Shown piece after piece: positions 1 through 5,687 of a stretch of DNA of 7,943 bases. The notes under the pieces were generated by a model that saw only the letters and a list, made by a program, of their open reading frames with translations, was not told where the DNA came from and ran no database searches. A program made the position numbers and the translations under genes. This stretch comes from Lamprobacter sp046541315 (lineage in GTDB: Bacteria; Pseudomonadota; Gammaproteobacteria; Chromatiales; Chromatiaceae). The DNA lies in NCBI RefSeq assembly GCF_046541315.1, contig NZ_JBKHDN010000129.1, forward strand, positions 1 through 7,943. The letters run 5' to 3'. How positions within the stretch are numbered: the stretch's first letter is position 1; each line of letters begins with the position of its first letter.

Positions 1-21
1 CAGTCAGCCTGGGCTCGACTG
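1..21 (-). terminator. Candidate terminator hairpin after the SDR gene
   Basis: Bases 1-5 (CAGTC) pair with 17-21 (GACTG) and 6-8 (AGC) with 13-15 (GCT). This gives an 8-bp stem with one bulged C at 16 and a 4-base loop. On the minus strand it starts directly after the SDR stop codon (TGA at 24-22), where an intrinsic terminator would sit. The T-run that would confirm it lies outside the window, so this is a candidate only. Confidence 0.4.
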
Positions 22-891
22 TCAATCGGCATCGCGCCCGAAGCAAGGCGCTAGGCCCTGAGCCAAGTCCGGATAGCGCAGGCGGACGCCAAGTTCCTCG
101 AGCAGACGCCGATTGCTCAGCCGCCGCGACTCCTTCAGGTACGAAAGCATGCCGGCGGAGAGTCGATCCTCGGCCGCGGCCAGCGGGATCTGCGGTGGGC
201 GCGGCAGGCCCGCCGCATCGGCCACCTGGCAGAAATAGTCGGTCATGGTGCTTGGGTGACCGTCGCAGACGTTATAGACCGCCCCGGTTGGCGCGCGTTC
301 CATCGCGGCGATGCAGATCTCGACGAAGTCCTCGGCATGGATGCGATTCGACCAAGGCGCCTCGTCGGCCTTGACCACCGGCTGAGCGCTGCGGATGCGC
401 GCCAGCGGCAGCCGATCGCAGGCGTAGATGCCGGCCACGCGCAGGATCACCAGATCGGCACCGCTGGCGCGGCTCCACTGGCGCAGGCGTTGCTCCGCGT
501 CCCAACGTCGCAGCGAGCGCGGCGCGCGGGGACGCGGCGGCCAGTCTTCGTCCACCCAGGCCCCGTCGCAGTCGCCATAGACGCCGGTGGTGCCGATATA
601 GACCAGCCGGCGCGGATGGCCGTGACGCGCGAAGGCGTCGATGAGATGCGCGGTCAGCGGGTCCTCGTCGCCCGCGCTCGGCGGCGGTGCCAGATGAAAG
701 ACCGACTTGCCGGCGGGTGCGAGCGCGGCCAGATCGTCGCGCTCGAGATCGAGCTGCAGGGCTTGCGCGCCGGCCGCCGCGACCGCTGCGGCGGTCTCGG
801 CGCTGCGCACCACGCCAAGCACCGACTCGCCACGCTGCCGATAGCGCGTTGCCAGCGCCTGCCCGATAGAACCACAGCCGAGGATGATCAT
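22..891 (-). CDS. NAD(P)-dependent epimerase/dehydratase-like protein (atypical SDR)
   Basis: A 289-residue cytoplasmic oxidoreductase-like protein of the extended/atypical short-chain dehydrogenase group (NAD-dependent epimerase/dehydratase, YeeZ-like). The N-terminus has a Rossmann beta strand and a GxGxxG loop (GCGSIG, residues 5-10). Arg29 at the end of the second strand is compatible with NADP binding. The segment YIGTTGVYGD (about 98-107) is the usual 'S/T-x-GVYGD' stretch of this group, followed by a VDE motif (113-115). The classical YxxxK catalytic pair is not evident: the Lys position falls in an Arg/Trp-rich stretch (about 125-133). That is common in atypical members and makes the reaction unpredictable. 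The frame is open back to 975, but the ATG at 891 is preferred because the Rossmann fold begins there and GAGAGGA lies 7 bases upstream. Substrate is unknown. It is divergent from the reductase gene at 1006. The family assignment is firm; the function is not. Confidence 0.85.
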   Translation of the reverse strand: MIILGCGSIGQALATRYRQRGESVLGVVRSAETAAAVAAAGAQALQLDLERDDLAALAPAGKSVFHLAPPPSAGDEDPLTAHLIDAFARHGHPRRLVYIGTTGVYGDCDGAWVDEDWPPRPRAPRSLRRWDAEQRLRQWSRASGADLVILRVAGIYACDRLPLARIRSAQPVVKADEAPWSNRIHAEDFVEICIAAMERAPTGAVYNVCDGHPSTMTDYFCQVADAAGLPRPPQIPLAAAEDRLSAGMLSYLKESRRLSNRRLLEELGVRLRYPDLAQGLAPCFGRDAD

Positions 892-898
892 CGCCCCG

Positions 899-905
899 TC
901 CTCTC
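899..905 (-). promoter_or_regulatory. Ribosome binding site that fixes the SDR start
   Basis: On the minus strand these bases read GAGAGGA, 7 bases before the ATG at 891. This good Shine-Dalgarno match favours 891 over the more distal ATG at 975, whose extra 28 residues look like no known domain. Confidence 0.65.
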
Positions 906-986
906 GTTTGCTTCGCGTCGATTCCCGCTCATGATGCCCCAAGTTAGGGACCATCCCAAGACCGCCAAGCCCCACCTCACAACGCC

Positions 987-993
987 GAAGGAG
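987..993 (+). promoter_or_regulatory. Ribosome binding site that fixes the reductase start
   Basis: GAAGGAG lies 12 bases before the ATG at 1006. The spacing is rather long, but the match is strong. It supports 1006 as the start, although the same frame stays open upstream to 256, antisense to the SDR gene. Confidence 0.6.
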
Positions 994-1005
994 CGATCAA
1001 CGTCG

Positions 1006-2037
1006 ATGAACGACTCAGCGAGGCGCTGTTCAGTGCGCACCGAACCGGCCGGCCATCAGTTCGAGGTCGCGCCCGATCAGACCATCCTCGAGGCCGCGCT
1101 GACCCAGCGCATCGGTCTCCCTTATGGCTGCCGCAACGGCACCTGCGGCAGCTGCACCGCGCGGCTCCTCGACGGCGAGGTCCGGTATCCGAGCGGCAAG
1201 ACCGAGGCGCTGGAAGGGCAGCCGCCAAGCGCCTGTCTGACCTGTCAGGCGGTGCCGACCTCGGATCTGGTGCTGCGCGTGGCCGAGCTTGAACGCCTGA
1301 GCGACATCGAGGTCCGCACCATGCCCTGTCGGCTGGCCGAGAAGACCCGGCTCAATCACGATGTGATGCGCCTGCGCCTGAAGTTGCCCGAGGGGCAGCG
1401 GCTGGCCTACGTCGCTGGTCAATACCTGGAGTTCATGCTGCGCGATGGCGCGCGGCGGGCCTACTCGATCGCCAATCCGCCGCACGATGACGCCTTGCTC
1501 GAACTGCATGTGCGCCGGGTGCCGGGCGGGCGCTTCAGCGATGAGGTCTTCGAGCATCTGGAAGAGCGCTCGATCTTGCGCATCCGGGCGCCACTCGGCA
1601 CCTTCGTCCTGCGCGAAGACACCGAGCGGCCGATCCTGATGGTCGCCGGTGGCACTGGCTTTGCGCCCCTCAAGGCGATGCTCGAGCACGCCTTCCAGCG
1701 TGGCATCAAGCGGCCGATCCGGCTCTATTGGGGCGTGCGCGCGCGCCGCGATCTCTATCTGGCGGAGCTGCCGGAACGCTGGGCCGCGGCGCATCCGAAC
1801 TTCCGTTGGGTGCCGGTGCTCTCAGAGCCCGATCCCGACTGGAACGGCCGCGCCGGGTGGGTCCATGAAGCCGTGCTCAAGGAACATCCCTCGTTGGGCG
1901 ACTTCGATTGCTATCTCAGCGGGCCACCGCCGATGGTCGAGGCCGGGCGCGCCGCCTTCGAGGCCGCCGGTGCCGGCCTTGATCATCTATTCTCGGATAC
2001 CTTCGAATACGCCGCCGACAGCCACCGTGGCGATTGA
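1006..2037 (+). CDS. [2Fe-2S] ferredoxin / FAD / NAD(P)H oxidoreductase
   Basis: A 343-residue soluble electron-transfer flavoprotein with three modules. Residues about 8-95 form a plant-type [2Fe-2S] ferredoxin domain with ligands Cys42, Cys47, Cys50 (C-x4-C-x2-C) and Cys80. Residues about 103-205 form an FAD-binding barrel with the R-x-Y-S motif (Arg151-Ser154). The rest is an NAD(P)-binding domain with GGTGFAP (215-221) and a late SGPPPM motif, the usual place of CGPPxM. The order Fd-FAD-NAD is that of phenol hydroxylase and methane monooxygenase reductase components and of AscD/DdhD-type CDP-6-deoxy-glucoseen reductases; it is often annotated as the latter. No oxygenase component or AscC-like partner is visible, so the electron acceptor is unknown. 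The ATG at 1006 matches the domain start and has an upstream GAAGGAG. The extra upstream frame is antisense to the SDR gene and is rejected. It ends 3 bp from hemD, tail to tail. Confidence 0.9.
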   Translation: MNDSARRCSVRTEPAGHQFEVAPDQTILEAALTQRIGLPYGCRNGTCGSCTARLLDGEVRYPSGKTEALEGQPPSACLTCQAVPTSDLVLRVAELERLSDIEVRTMPCRLAEKTRLNHDVMRLRLKLPEGQRLAYVAGQYLEFMLRDGARRAYSIANPPHDDALLELHVRRVPGGRFSDEVFEHLEERSILRIRAPLGTFVLREDTERPILMVAGGTGFAPLKAMLEHAFQRGIKRPIRLYWGVRARRDLYLAELPERWAAAHPNFRWVPVLSEPDPDWNGRAGWVHEAVLKEHPSLGDFDCYLSGPPPMVEAGRAAFEAAGAGLDHLFSDTFEYAADSHRGD

Positions 2038-2060
2038 GCGCTATCCCAGACTCATCGCCA
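2028..2060. terminator. Hairpin spanning both convergent stop codons
   Basis: TGGCGA (2028-2033) pairs with TCGCCA (2055-2060), and TGAG (2035-2038) pairs with CTCA (2051-2054). T2034 is bulged and the loop is 12 bases. The structure covers the reductase stop (2035-2037) and the hemD stop (2043-2041), so it forms in both transcripts. There is no T-run on either side, so it may act as an mRNA 3'-end structure or a weak bidirectional terminator rather than a classical intrinsic one. Confidence 0.3.
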
Positions 2061-2907
2061 GCCGGCACAAGGCCTCGACGATGCCCTCGTCACTGGTCTC
2101 CTTGGCGACCGCGACGCGGCGGAAGCCGAGCTGCATCGCGGTGGCGCCGCCGCGCTCGCTAATCACCACCAGCGGCATCGCGAGCAGCCAAGCGCGGTTC
2201 GCCGGCCCCAGCATCGCGAGCAGGTTGCCCAGCACCTCGTCACTGGTCGCGGTGACGAAGCCGAGCCGCTCGCGCCAGGCTGCCAATTCGGCGCTGACGT
2301 CGATATCCGGTATGGCACGTCGATAGACCTCGGCGAAGGCGACCTCGGCGCCGCGCTTGCGCAGGGTTTCGCCGAGCAGCTGGCGGCCGCCCTCGCCGCG
2401 CACGATCAACGCACGCTTACCGGCGACCTGGGTCAGTGCCGGCAAGGCCAGCAGCGCCTCGCTGTCGAAGCCGCGCTCCGGCACCAGATCCGACGTCAGG
2501 CCCTGCTCGCGCAGCGCGGCGGCGGTCGCGCGTCCGACCGCGCCGAATAGCGGTCGCTCCACGCCAGCGACCTGCCGCATCGCGTCGCTAGCTTGCCGCT
2601 GCGCGCCGGCGGCTTGCTGCTCGCCGCCGCCCGCCTGCTGTTCCGCCGCCACACGCGCGCGCAGCTCCGGCGGGAACAGCGCCACGCCATACTCGACCGC
2701 GTTGCGACTGACGAACAGCAGCAGATCCCAAGGCTCGGCCAACAGTTGGCGCGCCCGCTCCGGTTGCGTCGCGGCGCGGATCTCCAGGGTCGGGAACGCA
2801 ATCGGCTCGCCGCCGGCCGCGATCACCAACTGACACAGCCGCTCAGCTTGGCCGCTGGGCCGAGTCACCAGCACCCCACGCCCATTGAGCGGGCAGATCG
2901 CGCTCAT
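2041..2907 (-). CDS. hemD: Uroporphyrinogen-III synthase
   Basis: A 288-residue cytoplasmic enzyme that closes hydroxymethylbilane with inversion of ring D to give uroporphyrinogen III, the branch point to haem, bacteriochlorophyll, sirohaem and cobalamin. The family is poorly conserved, but several marks fit: an N-terminal VLVTRP strand (12-17), the LLLFVSRNAV segment (62-71), FGAVGRATAAAL (121-132), a central FVTATSDEVLGNL stretch, and a C-terminal VISERGG...SDEGIVEAL segment. The start is fixed by the ATGA overlap with hemC and needs no strong ribosome binding site, so translation is probably coupled. The length is slightly above the usual value of about 250-265. The excess is a Gln/Ala/Gly-rich insertion at 89-116 made of four degenerate 7-residue units, between the two lobes of the first half. 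Downstream there is no hemX/hemY; the gene abuts the reductase gene tail to tail. Confidence 0.93.
   Translation of the reverse strand: MSAICPLNGRGVLVTRPSGQAERLCQLVIAAGGEPIAFPTLEIRAATQPERARQLLAEPWDLLLFVSRNAVEYGVALFPPELRARVAAEQQAGGGEQQAAGAQRQASDAMRQVAGVERPLFGAVGRATAAALREQGLTSDLVPERGFDSEALLALPALTQVAGKRALIVRGEGGRQLLGETLRKRGAEVAFAEVYRRAIPDIDVSAELAAWRERLGFVTATSDEVLGNLLAMLGPANRAWLLAMPLVVISERGGATAMQLGFRRVAVAKETSDEGIVEALCRLAMSLG
2560..2643 (-). repeat. Four tandem 21-bp repeats inside hemD
   Basis: Exactly 84 bases split into four 21-base units (2623-2643, 2602-2622, 2581-2601, 2560-2580). They encode EQQAGGG, EQQAAGA, QRQASDA and MRQVAGV, following x-(Q/R)-Q-(A/V)-x-x-x. By eye, units 1 and 2 agree at 15 of 21 bases and units 2 and 3 at 15 of 21; unit 4 is more diverged. 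The array keeps the reading frame and creates the HemD insertion. Confidence 0.7.
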
Positions 2908-3962
2908 GGTTGCGAGCGAGACCCCGGCGCCTGCTGCGAGGGCTGCTCCGCGGATGCGCCCGCGGAGCGTTTCGTCGCCGGATCCTCAGCCTGACTGTCC
3001 GCCCGCTCCGCGACCTGTTCCGCCAGGGGCTCGGCGGGCGCATGCGCGAGCGCCGCCAGCACCTTGTCGGCGCCCTGCGCCAGCAAGGCCTCGCCGACCT
3101 CGCGGCCCATGCGCTCGGCCGCGGCCGCCGGGCCGCTGGCCTCGGCGCGCATCAGCGCCGAGCCATCCGGCATGCCGACCAGCCCGCGCAGATACAGCTC
3201 GCCGTCGCGGTGGATGGCGTGGCCGGCGATCGGCACCTGACAGCCGCCGTTGAGGCGCGCGTTCAGGGCGCGTTCGGCGGTCACCCGCTCGGCGGTCGGC
3301 GCATGATGCAGCGGGGCGATCAAGGCATGCACGCGCGCGTCGTCGACCCGGCATTCGATGCCGATCGCGCCCTGGCCGATCGCCGGCAGGCTGTCCTCGG
3401 GCGCGATGAAGGAGCGGATACGCGCGCTGAATTCGAGCCGGATCAGCCCGGCGGCAGCGAGGATGATGGCGTCGTAGACGCCCTCGTCGAGCTTGCGCAG
3501 CCGGGTGTTGACGTTGCCGCGCAGCGGCTCGATGCGCAGGTCCGGGCGGCGCACGGCGAGCTGACACTGGCGGCGCAGGCTCGAGGTGCCGACACAGGCC
3601 CCTTGCGGCAGCTCGTCGAGCGCGGCGTAGTGGTTGGAGACGAAGGCATCGCGCGGGTCCTCGCGCTCGAGGATGCAGGCCAGATGCAGGCCGTCCGGGA
3701 AATCGACCGGCACGTCCTTCATCGAATGCACGGCGATGTCGGCCTCGCCATCGAGCATGCCTTGCTCCAACTCCTTGACGAACAACCCCTTGCCGCCGAC
3801 CTTGGCCAAGGGCGCGTCGAGGATCTTGTCGCCGCGGGTGGTCATGCCGATGATCTGAACCTCCAGCCCTGGGTGCAGGCGGCGCAGCCTGTCGGCAACA
3901 TGCTCGGCCTGCCACATGGCGAGCGCGGATTTTCGGGTGGCAATGCGAATGATCTCTGGCAT
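2904..3962 (-). CDS. hemC: Hydroxymethylbilane synthase (porphobilinogen deaminase)
   Basis: A 352-residue cytoplasmic enzyme that joins four porphobilinogen molecules into hydroxymethylbilane, the substrate of HemD encoded next. Signature blocks are all present: IATRKSALAMWQ (7-18), TTRGDKI (41-47), GGKGLFVKELE (56-66), HSMKDVP (79-85) with catalytic Asp83, GTSSLRRQCQL (125-135), LRGNVNTRLRKL (147-158) and NGGCQVPIAG (238-247). Cys241 is the attachment site of the dipyrromethane cofactor. The start matches the family start closely, yet no good Shine-Dalgarno sequence precedes the ATG. The usual length is about 310 residues; here residues 307-352 form an extra Ala/Glu/Gln/Ser-rich tail of no known domain. 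The stop overlaps the hemD start (ATGA), showing a bicistronic hemCD unit. It is divergent from argH. Confidence 0.97.
   Translation of the reverse strand: MPEIIRIATRKSALAMWQAEHVADRLRRLHPGLEVQIIGMTTRGDKILDAPLAKVGGKGLFVKELEQGMLDGEADIAVHSMKDVPVDFPDGLHLACILEREDPRDAFVSNHYAALDELPQGACVGTSSLRRQCQLAVRRPDLRIEPLRGNVNTRLRKLDEGVYDAIILAAAGLIRLEFSARIRSFIAPEDSLPAIGQGAIGIECRVDDARVHALIAPLHHAPTAERVTAERALNARLNGGCQVPIAGHAIHRDGELYLRGLVGMPDGSALMRAEASGPAAAAERMGREVGEALLAQGADKVLAALAHAPAEPLAEQVAERADSQAEDPATKRSAGASAEQPSQQAPGSRSQP
2945..2968. repeat. 9-bp inverted repeat in the hemC 3' tail
   Basis: GCTCCGCGG (2945-2953) and CCGCGGAGC (2960-2968) are perfect inverted repeats around a 6-base loop. The hairpin would be very stable in hemCD mRNA, about 40 bases before the hemD start. 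It lies inside the sequence coding for the low-complexity HemC tail. Confidence 0.6.
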
Positions 3963-4071
3963 GGAAGCGAATCTAGCTGGCGGGTGATCGTTGCGGATGA
4001 GTCGAGCCCATAAGGTAACCGAATGCGCGCCGACCGACCTTGGCGGCAGTCAATCGGGGGTCGAGCCGGTA

Positions 4072-4098
4072 AGCTTAACCCGCCAGACGGATTGTCAA
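4072..4098 (-). promoter_or_regulatory. Candidate sigma70-type promoter for hemCD
   Basis: On the minus strand a perfect TTGACA (4098-4093) is followed after 15 bases by TAAGCT (4077-4072), a weak -10 match. Transcription would start near 4065 and give a leader of about 100 bases. The short spacing and poor -10 keep confidence low. Another perfect TTGACA at 4128-4123 has no good partner. Confidence 0.3.
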
Positions 4099-4121
4099 CA
4101 GTGCCGATCGTCGATCTCGGG

Positions 4122-4148
4122 CTGTCAAGAAACCCGAATCTGTACTAT
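4122..4148 (+). promoter_or_regulatory. Candidate promoter for argH
   Basis: CTGTCA (4122-4127) and TACTAT (4143-4148) are separated by 15 bases. TACTAT matches the -10 consensus at 4 of 6 positions. It lies about 70 bases before the argH start. It overlaps the minus-strand TTGACA at 4128-4123, so plus and minus initiation could compete. Weak evidence. Confidence 0.25.
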
Positions 4149-4217
4149 CGTGCAAGGCTTATCCGCTCCCGCATCCCACCACGAGCCGCCGCGATGGCGC
4201 CTGAGTAAGAATCCGCG

Positions 4218-5615
4218 ATGACCGAGACCGCCGCTTCGAAACCCTGGGCCGGGCGTTTTTCCGAGCCGACCGATGCCTTCGTCGAGGCCTTTACCGCCTC
4301 CGTCGGCTTCGACCATCGCCTCTACCGCGAGGATATCGCCGGTTCCATCGCGCATGCGCGGATGCTCGCGCGCCAGGGTATCCTCAGCGACCAGGAATCC
4401 GAGGCCATCATCGCCGGCCTCGAGCGCATCCAGGCTCAGATCGAGGCCGGCAGCTTCGTCTGGTCGGTGCCGCTCGAAGACGTGCACATGAACATCGAGG
4501 CCGCGCTCACCGCCGACATCGGCGAGGCCGGCAAACGCCTGCACACCGGACGCTCGCGCAACGATCAGGTGGCCACCGATATCCGCCTCTGGCTGCGCGG
4601 CGAGATCGACGCCATCAGCACGGCGCTGCGGCAACTGCAAGACGCCTTGCTCGATCTCGCCGAGCGCGAGGCCGCGACCATCCTGCCCGGTTTCACCCAT
4701 CTGCAGGTGGCGCAGCCGATCACCTTCGGTCATCACATGATGGCCTGGCAGGCGATGCTCGAACGCGATGCCGGCCGTTTCGCCGACTGCCGGGCGCGCA
4801 TGAACCGGATGCCGCTCGGTGCCGCCGCGCTCGCCGGCACCAGCTACCCGATCGACCGCGCCTACTGCGCCGAGCGGCTCGGCTTCGACGGCCCCTGCGA
4901 GAACTCGCTCGACGCGGTCTCGGATCGCGACTTCGCGATCGAGTTCGTCGCCGCCGCCGCGATCCTGATGATGCATCTGTCGCGCTTCGCCGAGGAGCTG
5001 ATCCTCTGGGCCTCGGCGCAATTCGCCTTCATCGAACTCGCGGATAGCTTCTGCACCGGCTCCTCGATCATGCCGCAGAAGAAGAATCCCGACGTGCCCG
5101 AGCTGATTCGCGGCAAGACCGGGCGTATCTTCGGCCACCTGATGGCCCTGCTGACCCTGATGAAGGGCCAGCCGCTGGCCTACAACAAGGACAATCAGGA
5201 AGACAAGGAACCGCTGTTCGACACCGCCGATAACCTGCGCGGCTCGCTCAAGGTGTTCGCCGCGATGATGACCAAGCTGCGCTGCCGCCCGGAGCGCATG
5301 CGCGCTGCCGCGCGCCAGGGCTATGCGACCGCGACCGATCTCGCTGATTATCTGGTGCGCAAGGGCATCGCCTTTCGCGATGCGCACGAGATCGTCGGCA
5401 AGGCCGTCGCCTATGGCCTCGAACGGGAACGGGACCTCGCCGAGCTGAGTCTCGATGAGCTGCGCCGCTTCTCGCCGGCGATCGGCACCGATGTCTTCGA
5501 GGTGCTGAGCCTCGAGGGCTCGGTCGCGGCGCGCGATCACATCGGCGGTACCGCGCCCGATCAGGTGCATGCCGCCATCGCGCGCGCCCGGGCGCGGCAG
5601 GCCGCGAGGCGCTGA
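4218..5615 (+). CDS. argH: Argininosuccinate lyase
   Basis: A 465-residue cytoplasmic enzyme, the last step of arginine synthesis: it cleaves argininosuccinate to arginine and fumarate. The length is normal for the fumarase/aspartase superfamily member ArgH. The N-terminus has the typical KPWAGRF block. Further marks are HTGRSRNDQ (109-117), GFTHLQ with Thr160 and catalytic His161, and the signature loop GSSIMPQKKN (281-290) with catalytic Ser283. The enzyme family works as a homotetramer with active sites built from three subunits. The ATG at 4218 is the family start; the preceding GAGTAAGA is only a weak ribosome binding site. It is divergent from hemC and is followed 72 bases later by an unrelated gene on the same strand. 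A long minus-strand frame overlaps it and is a composition artefact. Confidence 0.97.
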   Translation: MTETAASKPWAGRFSEPTDAFVEAFTASVGFDHRLYREDIAGSIAHARMLARQGILSDQESEAIIAGLERIQAQIEAGSFVWSVPLEDVHMNIEAALTADIGEAGKRLHTGRSRNDQVATDIRLWLRGEIDAISTALRQLQDALLDLAEREAATILPGFTHLQVAQPITFGHHMMAWQAMLERDAGRFADCRARMNRMPLGAAALAGTSYPIDRAYCAERLGFDGPCENSLDAVSDRDFAIEFVAAAAILMMHLSRFAEELILWASAQFAFIELADSFCTGSSIMPQKKNPDVPELIRGKTGRIFGHLMALLTLMKGQPLAYNKDNQEDKEPLFDTADNLRGSLKVFAAMMTKLRCRPERMRAAARQGYATATDLADYLVRKGIAFRDAHEIVGKAVAYGLERERDLAELSLDELRRFSPAIGTDVFEVLSLEGSVAARDHIGGTAPDQVHAAIARARARQAARR

Positions 5616-5676
5616 GCGGAGGGCTCCGGTTGCTGAATGAGCGACGCAGCGATGCCATGAACCATCGCGCCTGTCC

Positions 5677-5680
5677 AGGG
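5677..5680 (+). promoter_or_regulatory. Ribosome binding site of the DUF4912-like gene
   Basis: AGGG ends 7 bases before the ATG at 5688. An in-frame ATG at 5652 is followed by a stop two codons later, so 5688 is the first usable ATG. Confidence 0.4.
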
Positions 5681-5687
5681 TGCAAGC

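Larger units (their letters stand above)
892..1005. other. Divergent intergenic region, SDR / ferredoxin reductase
   Basis: These 114 bases separate two divergently transcribed genes and must carry both 5' ends. Apart from the two ribosome binding sites I see no convincing -35/-10 pair, no palindrome of note and no RNA gene. The region is slightly less GC-rich than the coding DNA. Confidence 0.5.
3963..4217. other. Divergent intergenic region, hemC / argH
   Basis: These 255 bases carry the 5' signals of both hemC (minus) and argH (plus). The short frames here look non-coding. I see three minus-strand TTGAC-type hexamers (TTGACT at 4053-4048; TTGACA at 4098-4093 and 4128-4123, the latter two exactly 30 bases apart). 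A perfect 11-base palindrome, GATCG-T-CGATC (4106-4116), lies between the two TTGACA copies. No tRNA, riboswitch or known regulator site could be recognised. Confidence 0.6.

Noticed and set aside
892..975. N-terminal extension of the SDR protein from the ATG at 975
   Set aside because: The extra 28 residues precede the Rossmann strand that normally begins the protein, and a good ribosome binding site points to 891.
256..1005. Open upstream extension of the reductase frame (250 extra codons)
   Set aside because: It lies antisense to the SDR gene, has a composition unlike a folded domain, and the ATG at 1006 has a ribosome binding site right before the ferredoxin domain.
2910..4013. A 367-codon plus-strand frame antisense to hemC
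   Set aside because: Mirror of the hemC reading frame; hemC itself has complete family motifs.
5617..5668. Two small hairpins between argH and the next gene: CGGA/TCCG (5617-5628) and GCGATG/CATCGC (5649-5668)
   Set aside because: Stems are only 4-6 bp and neither is followed by a T-run, so I do not call a terminator. argH may be co-transcribed with the following genes.
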